From positions 1-33,926 of the forward strand of contig PLUM01000012.1 of assembly GCA_003165465.1 (NCBI GenBank): a stretch of 33,926 bases of DNA, read 5' to 3'. Numbering within the stretch: the stretch's first letter is position 1; each line of letters opens with the position of its first letter. Below the pieces are notes generated by a model. That model did not search any database, was not told where the DNA came from, and was given only the letters and a program-made list of their open reading frames with translations. Below, in pieces: positions 26,801 through 33,689 of this stretch. A program made the translations under genes and the position numbers. Origin of the DNA: Acidobacteriota bacterium (GTDB lineage: Bacteria > Acidobacteriota > Terriglobia > Acidiferrales > UBA7541).

Positions 26801-28459
26801 CTAGTTCTTCCCGGGGACCTCGGTGGCCTTGCTGGCGCCGGGGAGATTCCAGAAATCTTGCAGGATTCCGTACTGCGACCACACCAAGGACGGCAGATCG
26901 TCGGCACGAACTCTCCCCTGGCGGCGGTAATTGAGCGGAGAGTGTTTCCGGATGAACGATTCGAGAGCCTCATGAATTGTTCCCGGCACGTAATGAACGT
27001 TGCGGACATCACGCATACGGCAGACAGTATCGAGGGATTCGCCATCGCGCTCGCAGCCGCCGAACGTGTACACCTGCGCATCAGCCACATCGTTTCCGTT
27101 TACTCTTATGCTTCGGATTCGTTCCCCCTTTGGCGCTCTTGCATGGAAAGTGATCTCCATCCCGGATGGCCTGGGCCCCCAACCTCCTGAGAGCGCGAAC
27201 GGATTCTGCGCAAACACCAGCTCCATTTCATCTTCGAGATAACTGCGGAGCTGCCGCCCTGTGGTCTTTCCCACCTTCATTTTTGCATCGAGCGGGAGCA
27301 TGTTCCAAAGGTCCGCTTCTGTAATGGGCCCCGGGGCGATCGGGGGCGAAAATCGGAAGCCGTTTGTTACTCCGATATCCGAATGGGCTGCCTCGCGGAC
27401 GGAATCGGCCACGAGATCATCCATGGTGCTCTCGAGCACATCGTCCCGCATCAGGGGAGTGTTTGTCATGCCGATTACGCGATCCATGCGCATTCGGTAC
27501 GGCTTCTCTATGTTCTGGATCAGCGCCCTCATCTTGGGATCTTCCGGAAAATGATCGCCATCGATGTATACCAACTGGTAGTTATGGTCCACGATCTTGC
27601 CGTCCTTCAGAGTGATATCGAGTTTCCCGAGGAAAGACCCCAACGATCCCGGCTCCACGACAATCGTATGGCCGACAAGGATCGGTTCATAGACTCGCTC
27701 GTGCGTGTGGGCGCTGAGCACAATATCGAGCTCCGGAATGTCGTGGGCGAGCTGAACAGACGGGGCGAGTCCAGTGTGGTCCACGAGCACCACGAGGTCC
27801 GGGTGCTCCGCCGCTTTGAGATTCTGCACATAACTCCGAAGGCCCTCCATGTGCGTCGAATCAAGCCCTTGCACTTCAGCGGGCGGCTGACGCTTCGTGG
27901 TGGTCGGGTCGGTAACCCCGATGAATGCTACGCGTACGCCATCTTTTTCGAGAATTGCCGACGGAGGGAAGATGCGCTTGCCCGTTCTTGAATCCTGAAA
28001 GTTATAGCAAAGGACTTTATAGTTTACTTCGTGAAGAAGCATCTTGAAGGTATCCGGCCCGTAAACCACCTCCCAATTTCCAGGAATACCGACATCAATC
28101 CGTAGCGCATTCAGGGGAGCAACAATCGCCTCGCCCTTGGTCCATGCGGCAACCGCCGATCCTTGAAACGTGTCTCCGCCATCCAGGATAAAAACGGCGC
28201 CGGGGGCCGAATTGCGAAATTCATCCAGAGCAGTCTTGATCCGGGCGAATCCGCCCATTTTATGAAGCGTGTTCGGATCTTCAGGCAGATACTCCCAGTG
28301 CGTATCGAGTTGGGCGTGCGTATCGGCAATGTGCAGGAAGCGGACATGCTTTTCGCGAGTTTCAGCCGATGAATGACGGGGCATTTGGAGTGCCATGCCG
28401 CCGATTGCCGCTGACAATAAGAGAATCGCAGCCAGACGCGGGAGAAAATTGGTTCTCAT
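26801..28459 (-). CDS. Exported SoxB/5'-nucleotidase-like metallophosphoesterase
   Basis: The start at 28459 has GAGGTG 6-7 nt upstream; the ATG at 28477 is weaker. The 552-residue product has a signal peptide (FLPRLAAILLLSAAIGG, cut near 32). The phosphoesterase domain shows DTH (46-48), GGDT (94-97), GNWE (127-130), VDHTG (H228) and AHTHE (H251, H253). A 5'-nucleotidase-type C-terminal domain follows (about 335-530, VTNGFRF, LWNMLPLD). Ordinary 5'-nucleotidases have GNHE; SoxB thiosulfohydrolases have xHWEF, so the Trp here is SoxB-like, as is GGDTFQGSAVAAWTKGE. No other sox gene is in the window, so the substrate is uncertain. It is bracketed by 159-bp direct repeats, with a partial copy at its 5' side. 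Confidence 0.85.
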   Translation of the reverse strand: MRTNFLPRLAAILLLSAAIGGMALQMPRHSSAETREKHVRFLHIADTHAQLDTHWEYLPEDPNTLHKMGGFARIKTALDEFRNSAPGAVFILDGGDTFQGSAVAAWTKGEAIVAPLNALRIDVGIPGNWEVVYGPDTFKMLLHEVNYKVLCYNFQDSRTGKRIFPPSAILEKDGVRVAFIGVTDPTTTKRQPPAEVQGLDSTHMEGLRSYVQNLKAAEHPDLVVLVDHTGLAPSVQLAHDIPELDIVLSAHTHERVYEPILVGHTIVVEPGSLGSFLGKLDITLKDGKIVDHNYQLVYIDGDHFPEDPKMRALIQNIEKPYRMRMDRVIGMTNTPLMRDDVLESTMDDLVADSVREAAHSDIGVTNGFRFSPPIAPGPITEADLWNMLPLDAKMKVGKTTGRQLRSYLEDEMELVFAQNPFALSGGWGPRPSGMEITFHARAPKGERIRSIRVNGNDVADAQVYTFGGCERDGESLDTVCRMRDVRNVHYVPGTIHEALESFIRKHSPLNYRRQGRVRADDLPSLVWSQYGILQDFWNLPGASKATEVPGKN

Positions 28460-28510
28460 AATGGACACCTCGTACATCGAAGCTCGGGCGGGTTTAAAAG
28501 ACTTCTAGCC

Positions 28511-28564
28511 CGGGTGCCGCACTCTTCACCGTTCTTGTGAAGGGTGCGGATTTTCTTCAGCGCG
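28511..28564. repeat. Partial copy B of the hairpin repeat
   Basis: The hairpin core and following T-rich stretch of the 159-bp repeat recur here (CGGGTGCCGCACTCTTCACC onward, then GTGAAGGGTGCGGATTTTC). Flanking parts are missing. It overlaps the last codons of the HicB-like gene and lies about 50 nt upstream of the phosphoesterase start. Confidence 0.8.
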
Positions 28565-28784
28565 AAATGGCGGCGGGGAGCGGATCTCCGTGCTCACGGC
28601 AGAATTCCACAATCTTTCGGGCGAGGCTCTGAGCGATTTCCATGGTCTCGGAGACGCTGCGGCCTTCCGCCACCAGTCCGGGAACGCCTGGGCTGGTGCC
28701 CAGGTACCGTCCCCCTTTTAGGGTTTGCACTCAGACGCGGATGGAAACTTCTTCCACATTCGCCAGATGCACTTGTCGTTTCAC
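28557..28784 (-). pseudogene. HicB-like antitoxin gene with an in-frame TGA
   Basis: A GTG start at 28784 has GGAGGG 5 nt upstream. It reads 17 codons (GTG KRQVHLANVEEVSIRV), then TGA at 28731-28733. The same frame then continues without break: VQTLKGGRYLGTSPGVPGLV, AEGRSVSETMEIAQSLARKI, VEFCREHGDPLP, and a stop at 28557. The GRYLGTSPGVPGLVAEGRS segment is typical of the HicB fold (type II toxin-antitoxin). No HicA-like toxin is adjacent. A single base change would remove the stop. A GTG at 28730 could start a shortened protein, but it has no ribosome site. Too short for a simple 60-codon screen in either half. Confidence 0.65.
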
Positions 28785-29097
28785 TAGGCCCTCCACAACG
28801 AGTACCAATTATAGCAAGCCATGTGCTGGCGAGTGGGCCATGTTTTGGAGGTGGGTTGAATTTTCGGGTGCCGCACTCTTCACCGTTCTTGTGAAGGGTG
28901 CGGGTTTTTCTTCCGCGCTGAATGCGGCGCGCACGGAGAAATGCCGGATTGGAATTGAACCTCGGGGAAATGAGATTAACGGTAAGAAAACCCGCATCCA
29001 TCTCGCGCTGATATTCCTCACAATACGGATGTCCCGGCCTATCGCAAAACCGTTGTGGCGTGGTGCGGGATTCGAAATATAACCAGGAGCAACTCAT
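28594..29097 (-). CDS. Small hypothetical protein read through into repeat C
   Basis: From an ATG at 29097, 5 nt after the stop of the 59-codon gene, the frame reads MSCSWLYFESRTTPQRFCDR, then PGHPYCEEYQREMD, a Cys-containing start that looks genuine. From about 28996 the frame enters repeat C and the following HicB-like region in a wrong frame, so the last 130 or so residues are probably not original. I do not recognise the family. Ribosome site weak (AGTAGGAC overlap). It may be translationally coupled to the gene before it. Confidence 0.3.
   Translation of the reverse strand: MSCSWLYFESRTTPQRFCDRPGHPYCEEYQREMDAGFLTVNLISPRFNSNPAFLRARRIQRGRKTRTLHKNGEECGTRKFNPPPKHGPLASTWLAIIGTRCGGPSETTSASGECGRSFHPRLSANPKRGTVPGHQPRRSRTGGGRPQRLRDHGNRSEPRPKDCGILP
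28838..28996. repeat. 159-bp direct repeat, copy C, with terminator-like hairpin
   Basis: Matches 26576-26734 over its full length. The hairpin is followed on the plus strand by GTTTTTCTT, a better T run than in copy A. Direct orientation relative to copy A, 2,262 bp apart. The repeat interrupts the end of a small minus-strand frame that starts at 29097. Confidence 0.85.
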
Positions 29098-29102
29098 CAG
29101 TC

Positions 29103-29282
29103 CTACTTCGGGAGCGGCAAGGTCCCAAAAAACGTTTCCGTCTTGACCTTTCCGTTGCTCCGGTCTCGCGTCGTCACGGTCGCTACCTGTCATGTCGCAT
29201 TGATAGTGATGACTCCCTCGTTCGAGATCAGCGTCTCGATAAAGCCAATTGGTTTTCCGTTGCTGTCTTTGTTGACGATCAT
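29103..29282 (-). pseudogene. 59-codon hypothetical gene with an in-frame TGA
   Basis: An ATG at 29282 has AAGGAGA 6 nt upstream. It reads MIVNKDSNGKPIGFIETLIS, NEGVITINAT, then TGA (29192-29190), and continues in the same frame with QVATVTTRDRSNGKVKTETF, FGTLPLPK and TAG. Both halves look like one small beta-rich protein. CGA to TGA would account for the stop. The start lies 15 nt after the stop of the small gene at 29492, so they form a pair. I do not recognise the family. Confidence 0.5.
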
Positions 29283-29297
29283 CGTGTTCTCCTTGCA

Positions 29298-29492
29298 TCA
29301 GGCACGGTTCAAAACGTAAATGACCGTTACCATCGCTGCGCTTCTAAGTTGCAGCATAAACTCGTCCAATCTCTTTACAAATGCGGACGTGGTAAATTTG
29401 TCGGCGTGTTCCACCAGGAGACGGAGCCGGCGGATGTGCGCCTGCCACCGGGCGAGCGCCATTCCCCGGTCCTCCTCTTGGTCGTTCTTCAT
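29298..29492 (-). CDS. Small hypothetical protein (64 residues)
   Basis: The ATG at 29492 has AGGGAA about 9 nt upstream. The product is charged and mostly helical (MALARWQAHIRRLRLLVEHA, FVKRLDEFMLQLR) with a hydrophobic end (SAAMVTVIYVLNRA). Its stop is followed at 15 nt by the next small gene's start, with that gene's ribosome site in between, so they are likely one transcript. No family recognised. Its upstream neighbour is the MITE-like element, which may have separated it from earlier promoter DNA. Confidence 0.5.
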   Translation of the reverse strand: MKNDQEEDRGMALARWQAHIRRLRLLVEHADKFTTSAFVKRLDEFMLQLRSAAMVTVIYVLNRA

Positions 29493-29513
29493 CGCAGATG
29501 TTCCCTGACGCTG

Positions 29514-29631
29514 GCTAGGAGTGTGTCCGAATAATAGCGTTCGCCGTCATATGTTGTGGCCAAGCTGGCGATGACTACAACGGGTTGTATTCGTTACATG
29601 CAATTTTGGAATACTCGGACACGCTCCTAGC
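29514..29631. mobile_element. MITE-like element with 20-bp terminal inverted repeats
   Basis: GCTAGGAGTGTGTCCGA opens the element, and the complement of CTAGGAGCGTGTCCGAGTAT closes it (29611-29631). They match at about 18 of 20 positions. The 118-bp interior has no gene. It forms the 3' end of the phosphatase frame, whose last 27 codons lie inside it. No clear target-site duplication was seen. A parent insertion sequence is not in the window. Confidence 0.55.
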
Positions 29632-30044
29632 AGAATGGCCGACGGGGCGATGATGGGTCGCAACCCCGCAATCTCCACCAGAGCCGCATCGAAGTGTTTG
29701 TAGCCCGTGACGTGCAGCCACGCGGCGGTCATGACGCGAGCACGGCTGATTCCACCACCGCAATGGACTAGCACTTTGCCCCGGCGAATGTTCTCGGCAA
29801 TCGCATTGATGATGAGATCAAACTGGAGAACAGGAATCCTTTGATCATCTTCAATGGGAACGTGAATGTAGGTAACTTCGTGTCGGATGTTGCACGGCTG
29901 CGTTTCAGAAATCGAAACGACCGTGGTGATGCCAAATGGATTCACTTTTTCTAGTCGTTCCGCGTCTAGAAGACCTCCAAGGAACAGTCGCTCCCAAACT
30001 TGTGTGATGCCTTGCAACTTTTCTTCGCTCTCTGACTTTTCCAT
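29547..30044 (-). CDS. Dual-specificity/tyrosine phosphatase, C-terminus supplied by the MITE-like element
   Basis: The 165-residue product has the cysteine phosphatase signature HCGGGISR (94-101: Cys95 nucleophile, Arg101) and a candidate general acid in PIEDDQ (D66/D67). Upstream the fold begins with ERLFLGGLLDAERL and ITTVVSISE, typical of compact DSPs (about 140-150 residues). Residues 1-138 fill that fold; from SAILL on, the sequence comes from the terminal repeat of the element, so the original end is lost but the catalytic core is whole. Probably cytoplasmic. The ribosome site before 30044 is weak. Neighbours are decayed small genes, so no pathway is suggested. Confidence 0.8.
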   Translation of the reverse strand: MEKSESEEKLQGITQVWERLFLGGLLDAERLEKVNPFGITTVVSISETQPCNIRHEVTYIHVPIEDDQRIPVLQFDLIINAIAENIRRGKVLVHCGGGISRARVMTAAWLHVTGYKHFDAALVEIAGLRPIIAPSAILLGACPSIPKLHVTNTTRCSHRQLGHNI

Positions 30045-30198
30045 GAAACTAATCTACCCGGAAGTTCCTGACGCCGGTAAAAGTCGCAGTTGGCAACTGT
30101 GTTCGTAGGTAGCTGGACTGAGCCGCACCACAAGCTGAAATGGTCCGCGCGGGAACGGAGATGCTCGTAGCGGGAATGATTCTGTTTGCGGATGGGTA

Positions 30199-30630
30199 TT
30201 GGCCTGGTGGGCCGAGAAACCGATCAAGCCAACCAGCGGAACTGCTCAATGGGCGCGTTTGCCACCCAACGACCGGCTAGGGCAATCTGAAGTTGACACA
30301 AGTGGGCGGCAGACATATGGTTTTAACGTAGAGATAAAGGTGAAATCGGAAATTCCCGCTAATCTGTTTCTGGGCCAAGATTATCTCGAAAGAATAAGGG
30401 TGCTAATCATGGCTGATCTGAACGACCCTCGGCGTAAAGGCGCTATAACTGAAACGTCAGTACAGATGCAGCGCTAGCCCGGCGGGCCTGAACCGCTTCC
30501 CAAACCGCCTCGGCCGGGAGTACCGCCGGATGAACCGGACGATCCTCGCCTTCCTCCGCCCGACCCGGATCCGTTCCCAACTCCTGGCCCTGGGCCCTTT
30601 GATCCAGGCCTGCCGAGTCCCATCAGTTGA
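30199..30630 (+). pseudogene. Hypothetical gene with a proline-rich tail behind an in-frame TAG
   Basis: The frame is open from 30139; a TTG at 30199 is a possible start but no ribosome site stands out. It reads GFNVEIKVKSEIPANLFLGQ, DYLERIRVLIMADLND and TETSVQMQR, then TAG (30475-30477). The same frame continues as PGGPEPLPKPPRPGVPPDEP, DDPRLPPPDPDPFPTPGPGP and so on to a TGA at 30628. The tail is nearly half proline, so an original C-terminal proline-rich region seems to have been cut off by CAG to TAG or similar. No family recognised. Without the tail, a product of about 92 residues ends at 30477. Confidence 0.35.
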
Positions 30631-30880
30631 ATATTTCCTCACCGATCGGTCTGGCATCCTTACGAATCAGTCGCGCCCGTTCGCGGTCCGATAGCTGCGA
30701 GGAGGTCCGCATCTGATCCTGAGCACCCCGACTCCGGCATCCTCGATGATTCTCGCGTCCGATATCCGACGGCGGGTGTAATCACACTGAAAACCGGAAA
30801 TCGTTCCTGATATTGCTTCTGTGCGTTTTCCCGTGCGATGAAGGAGGGTATTTCTGCCTGGTGTGTGGCGCAGTACTGCG
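30623..30880 (-). pseudogene. Possible decayed hypothetical gene
   Basis: One minus-strand frame reads QYCATHQAEIPSFIARENAQ and KQYQERFPVFSV before losing sense. Another picks up with AQDQMRTSSQLSDRERARLI, RKDARPIGEEIFN and a stop at 30623-30625. The charged, helical wording looks coding in both, so a frameshift in one gene is likely. It has no recognisable family and no start that I can defend. It overlaps the end of the proline-rich frame on the other strand by a few bases. Confidence 0.22.
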
Positions 30881-31043
30881 TCGATCATCGAATCGTAAAC
30901 GCGTCGCAATAGGCAAAAGTGGCCTTGATATACTGCGGTAGAAAAGGATCTCGGACGCTGCGCTAAACACGATGGCGATGGTAGAATCGCGCCGTTAGTC
31001 CTTGTGCTTATTACGTATCAGAATGGAATCAAAAGGAGACAAT
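30631..31043. other. Gap before the dienelactone hydrolase gene
   Basis: Apart from the possible decayed gene on the minus strand up to about 30880, I see nothing here. The promoter of the hydrolase is expected in 30900-31020; no strong pair of boxes was found. Confidence 0.5.
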
Positions 31044-31733
31044 ATGGGGAAGAACATCACGCTCACTGCGTCGGATGGTCACAAGCTTAGCGCCTATCGC
31101 GCCGACCCAGCGGGCACGCTAAAAGGCGGAGTTGTTGTCATTCAGGAAATTTTCGGAGTCAACCACCACATCCGAACGGTGTGCGATCGCCTCGCGTCCG
31201 AAGGCTATGCTGCGGTCGCGCCGGCCTTGTTCGATCGGATCGAGCCCGGCTTCCAATGCGGATATTCGCCAGAGGAAATCTCGGCCGCCATGCGGTTCGT
31301 TCAGAATCCCGATTTTGGTGCGTTTCTGCGCGACACGACTGCCGCTATATCGGAATTGACGGCGGTCAATCCGGTTTCCATTATGGGTTTCTGCTTGGGG
31401 GGAACCGTCGCCTTCGCGGCGGCGTGTAACCTCGACGGATTATTCTCTGCTGTTTGTTATTACGGCGGCTTCATTGCCAAGATGGCGGATCAGAAACCAA
31501 AAATTCCAACGCAAATGCATTTCGGCGCTCTCGACACACACATTCCCTTATCCGATGTCGAGATGATTCGCAAGAAGCGGCCCGAGTGCGAGGTTCACGT
31601 CTATCCCGGTGCCGATCACGGGTTTAATTGCGACGAACGTGCCAGCTACAACAAGGAAGCGGCGACGCTGGCCTGGCAACGCAGTATGGATTGGATCGGA
31701 AGGGCAAAGGCAAGCGCGAAATCGGTTCAGTAG
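31044..31733 (+). CDS. Dienelactone hydrolase family protein
   Basis: The ATG at 31044 has AAGGAGA 5 nt upstream; an earlier ATG at 31002 is less likely. The 229-residue product is an alpha/beta hydrolase with the dienelactone hydrolase triad: C117 in GFCLGG, D164 in FGALDTHIP and H192 in PGADHGFN, with the conserved E36 in IQEIFGVN. Length fits the family (about 230). No signal peptide, so it is cytoplasmic. Members open dienelactone in chlorocatechol breakdown, but many act on other lactones or esters. No catechol genes are adjacent. It may share the locus theme of ring and lactone breakdown, but the decayed island separates it from the other genes. Confidence 0.92.
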   Translation: MGKNITLTASDGHKLSAYRADPAGTLKGGVVVIQEIFGVNHHIRTVCDRLASEGYAAVAPALFDRIEPGFQCGYSPEEISAAMRFVQNPDFGAFLRDTTAAISELTAVNPVSIMGFCLGGTVAFAAACNLDGLFSAVCYYGGFIAKMADQKPKIPTQMHFGALDTHIPLSDVEMIRKKRPECEVHVYPGADHGFNCDERASYNKEAATLAWQRSMDWIGRAKASAKSVQ

Positions 31734-31865
31734 CTATCCCGTGACGAATCAATGGAAGGTGTGGCGGGGAACGCAGCTGGTCGAAGTGTTTTGGCGAATG
31801 AACCATTGCACGCGAGAGCGCAGGTGGTCCGCATCAGCGCTGCAAGCCGAAGCGTATTTGAGGAA

Positions 31866-32474
31866 TTACCTGTCTGACCCTTCGTGTCGCACGGACGTGG
31901 TATAAACGCGATACCAGTCGTTCTCAATTTCCTTTTGTGCTTGGTTGAGGGTGAGATTGCCTGCGCAAACTTGGATGTGGAGATAGTTTTCGACCTTGTC
32001 CTTATACCGAGCACCACCGTCAGGAATCGACGTATCGTAGGGTTCCGGCCACAGGTTCCTCGGATCTTTCGGATTGCCGCCAAGTTCGAGAGGGATCAAA
32101 TGGTCCTCTTCGTAGTCCCTCGGGTTTGTATCTGCGTCGGCATATTCCCGTATTTGTTCGGTCTTGAGTCTGTTCGTGTAATTCACTGGCGGACGTATGG
32201 ACTTAGTGGACCAATTGGGATTGCAGATGTTCTGTTGCATGTTGTCCGGCGCGATGTCTGGATTTGTGGCTCCCGGTGTGCGGACGGGGTCGGGGTAGAT
32301 GTCTGGAGGTCCGATGCGAGGCTCCACTGCCGCAGTTTGTAAAGATGGCTGGCTGGGGGCTTCGGGCGAATTTCGCCCTGTGACTTGTCTGGTTCTATGT
32401 GCGAGAAGTGCCGCAATGACGATAACGATAAACACGACCACGACTACCGAATTGTTTGATCGTCTCGTCCGCAT
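31866..32474 (-). CDS. Membrane-anchored HNH-like protein
   Basis: I chose the ATG at 32474 because GGAG lies 7 nt upstream and the product then opens with RTRRSNN and a membrane segment (VVVVVFIVIVIAALLA). The frame stays open another 79 codons upstream with unconvincing sequence. The 202-residue product has a proline-rich linker (about 32-75). The C-terminal domain has YEEDHLIPLELGGNPKDPRN, then LWPEP, YKDKVENYLH and NDWYRVY. The EDHLIPLELGG motif resembles the His-metal core of HNH nucleases, though no complete HNH set is visible. Found widely as a hypothetical secreted or anchored protein; the role is unknown. It faces the dienelactone hydrolase gene. Confidence 0.65.
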   Translation of the reverse strand: MRTRRSNNSVVVVVFIVIVIAALLAHRTRQVTGRNSPEAPSQPSLQTAAVEPRIGPPDIYPDPVRTPGATNPDIAPDNMQQNICNPNWSTKSIRPPVNYTNRLKTEQIREYADADTNPRDYEEDHLIPLELGGNPKDPRNLWPEPYDTSIPDGGARYKDKVENYLHIQVCAGNLTLNQAQKEIENDWYRVYTTSVRHEGSDR

Positions 32475-32946
32475 CCCATCGCTCCAGACAGCGTTCTGGT
32501 CGCTCGGCGGCACTGCCATGCCACGACTCACGTAATCGTACACCGCGACACCGCGCTTTGTGTCTGGCCGCAGGAATTCACCCAAGGGCGGAGGGTCTGC
32601 GCCCCAATATTCCGACTTCGGAACGCTTTGTGTTCGCCAACCGGCTTGTGCCAGAAAACTGTATTTTTTGTGCTGTTTCCCACCTCGCTTTCGCATCTTT
32701 CTGGGATGCATTTTACATTGAATTCACGCGGCGGCCCGTTGGGCTCGATGCCATCGTGAGAGCGCTTTCAATAAGCTGTTCTTAAGCCGAGATGAACGAT
32801 ACACTTTCGCAAAGCGAGCACCAGATTGGTTGCCTGACTTTCTCGGAGTTGGATAGGGACGGAGAAGATCCGGAAGTTCCAGCCAAATCGTCCGGTCGGC
32901 CGAGAGTCGAGCAGCTCATCCCTGGCAGCACTTCACATTCTTGCGA
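32475..32946. other. Gap between the HNH-like and response-regulator genes
   Basis: No supported gene. A plus-strand frame from an ATG at 32792 (64 residues) has no ribosome site and overlaps the end of the regulator gene antisense, so it is left out. The HNH-like gene's promoter must lie here. Confidence 0.5.
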
Positions 32947-33612
32947 CTATTGCAGGATCCACTCGCCGATCTTTCTTACGAAATGAAATCCATGACGCGG
33001 ATTGGGCGTTTCATCCGATTCGATCCAGGCTACGCGCGCCGTACCTACGTATTTCTCGCCTTCACTGACCAAGAAAATCTCGGCTGTCGAGTCCTTTTTC
33101 CATGTGGCCTTGCATCTGCACAGAAATCCGTTTGCGCCTATGTCCTCTGTGTTAGTGACCTCTTCAAATGGTGTTCCTTGTTGATCGATTCCCCGCAGTC
33201 TCAGAGCCACCCTCAAACGAAGCCTTACTTTGTCGCGCCTCTCTGGTCTTTTTGCTGATATTGCGGCAGCCAAGCGAGCCTTTAAATACGCAAAATCGAT
33301 TGGTTTTTCGAAATATCCAACTGCGCCTAACTTCTGGCAATAAGCCTTGTAGCTCTTCCCGCCATATCCGCTCACAATGAAGATCGGAATGTGCTGAGTA
33401 AAGCTCAGGGAAGCAAGAGTCTGACACACCTCGAAGCCGGAGAAATTCGGCATCATCAAATCCAGCAGGATCGCGTCGGGTTTATCTTCAAGGGTCTTGG
33501 CAAGTGCGCTCTCCGGATCACCTGTTTCAATAATCTCGTAAGCGTCTTCAAGGCGCTCCCGGAGAAGACGCCTTATCGCTTCATCGTCATCTATGATCAG
33601 GATTCGGGGCAT
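32947..33612 (-). CDS. Response regulator with receiver domain and PilZ-like C-terminus
   Basis: The ATG at 33612 gives the standard receiver start (MPRILIIDDDEAIRRLLRER); an AGGAAAGG site lies about 10 nt upstream. The ATG at 33642 is an alternative. The 221-residue product has the acidic pair D8-D10, phospho-acceptor D51 (LLDLMMP), S81 in IVSGYGG and K103 in FEKPID. After about residue 125 comes a basic strand RLRLRVALRLRG and EVTNTEDIGANGFLCRC, then a segment with TARVAWIE. This is the wording of PilZ-like domains that follow receiver domains in Acidobacteriota. No DNA-binding helix-turn-helix is seen. The classical c-di-GMP RxxxR motif is not clear, so ligand binding is uncertain. A second receiver gene lies upstream on the same strand. 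Confidence 0.85.
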   Translation of the reverse strand: MPRILIIDDDEAIRRLLRERLEDAYEIIETGDPESALAKTLEDKPDAILLDLMMPNFSGFEVCQTLASLSFTQHIPIFIVSGYGGKSYKAYCQKLGAVGYFEKPIDFAYLKARLAAAISAKRPERRDKVRLRLRVALRLRGIDQQGTPFEEVTNTEDIGANGFLCRCKATWKKDSTAEIFLVSEGEKYVGTARVAWIESDETPNPRHGFHFVRKIGEWILQ

Positions 33613-33689
33613 GGTTTCTAACCTTTCCTGGAACCAAGACACTCAATCTCAAGAAATGCCACAGCCAACGCAACATTCCAACTCCCTAG

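Noticed and set aside
26576-28996. CRISPR-like array in the hairpin repeats
   Set aside because: Only three copies, 159 bp or partial, at irregular distances around a gene; no short repeat-spacer pattern.
28557-29282. TGA read as an amino acid in this organism
   Set aside because: TGA ends other good genes here, for example the third fusion at 22482-22484, so a general recoding is not supported. Local mutation explains the stops more simply.
31741-31905. GTG-started 54-residue frame after the dienelactone hydrolase
   Set aside because: The wording (LQAEAYLRNYL) is slightly coding-like, but there is no ribosome site and it overlaps the end of the HNH-like gene antisense.
32792-32986. 64-codon plus-strand frame
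   Set aside because: No ribosome site, no family features, overlaps the regulator gene antisense.
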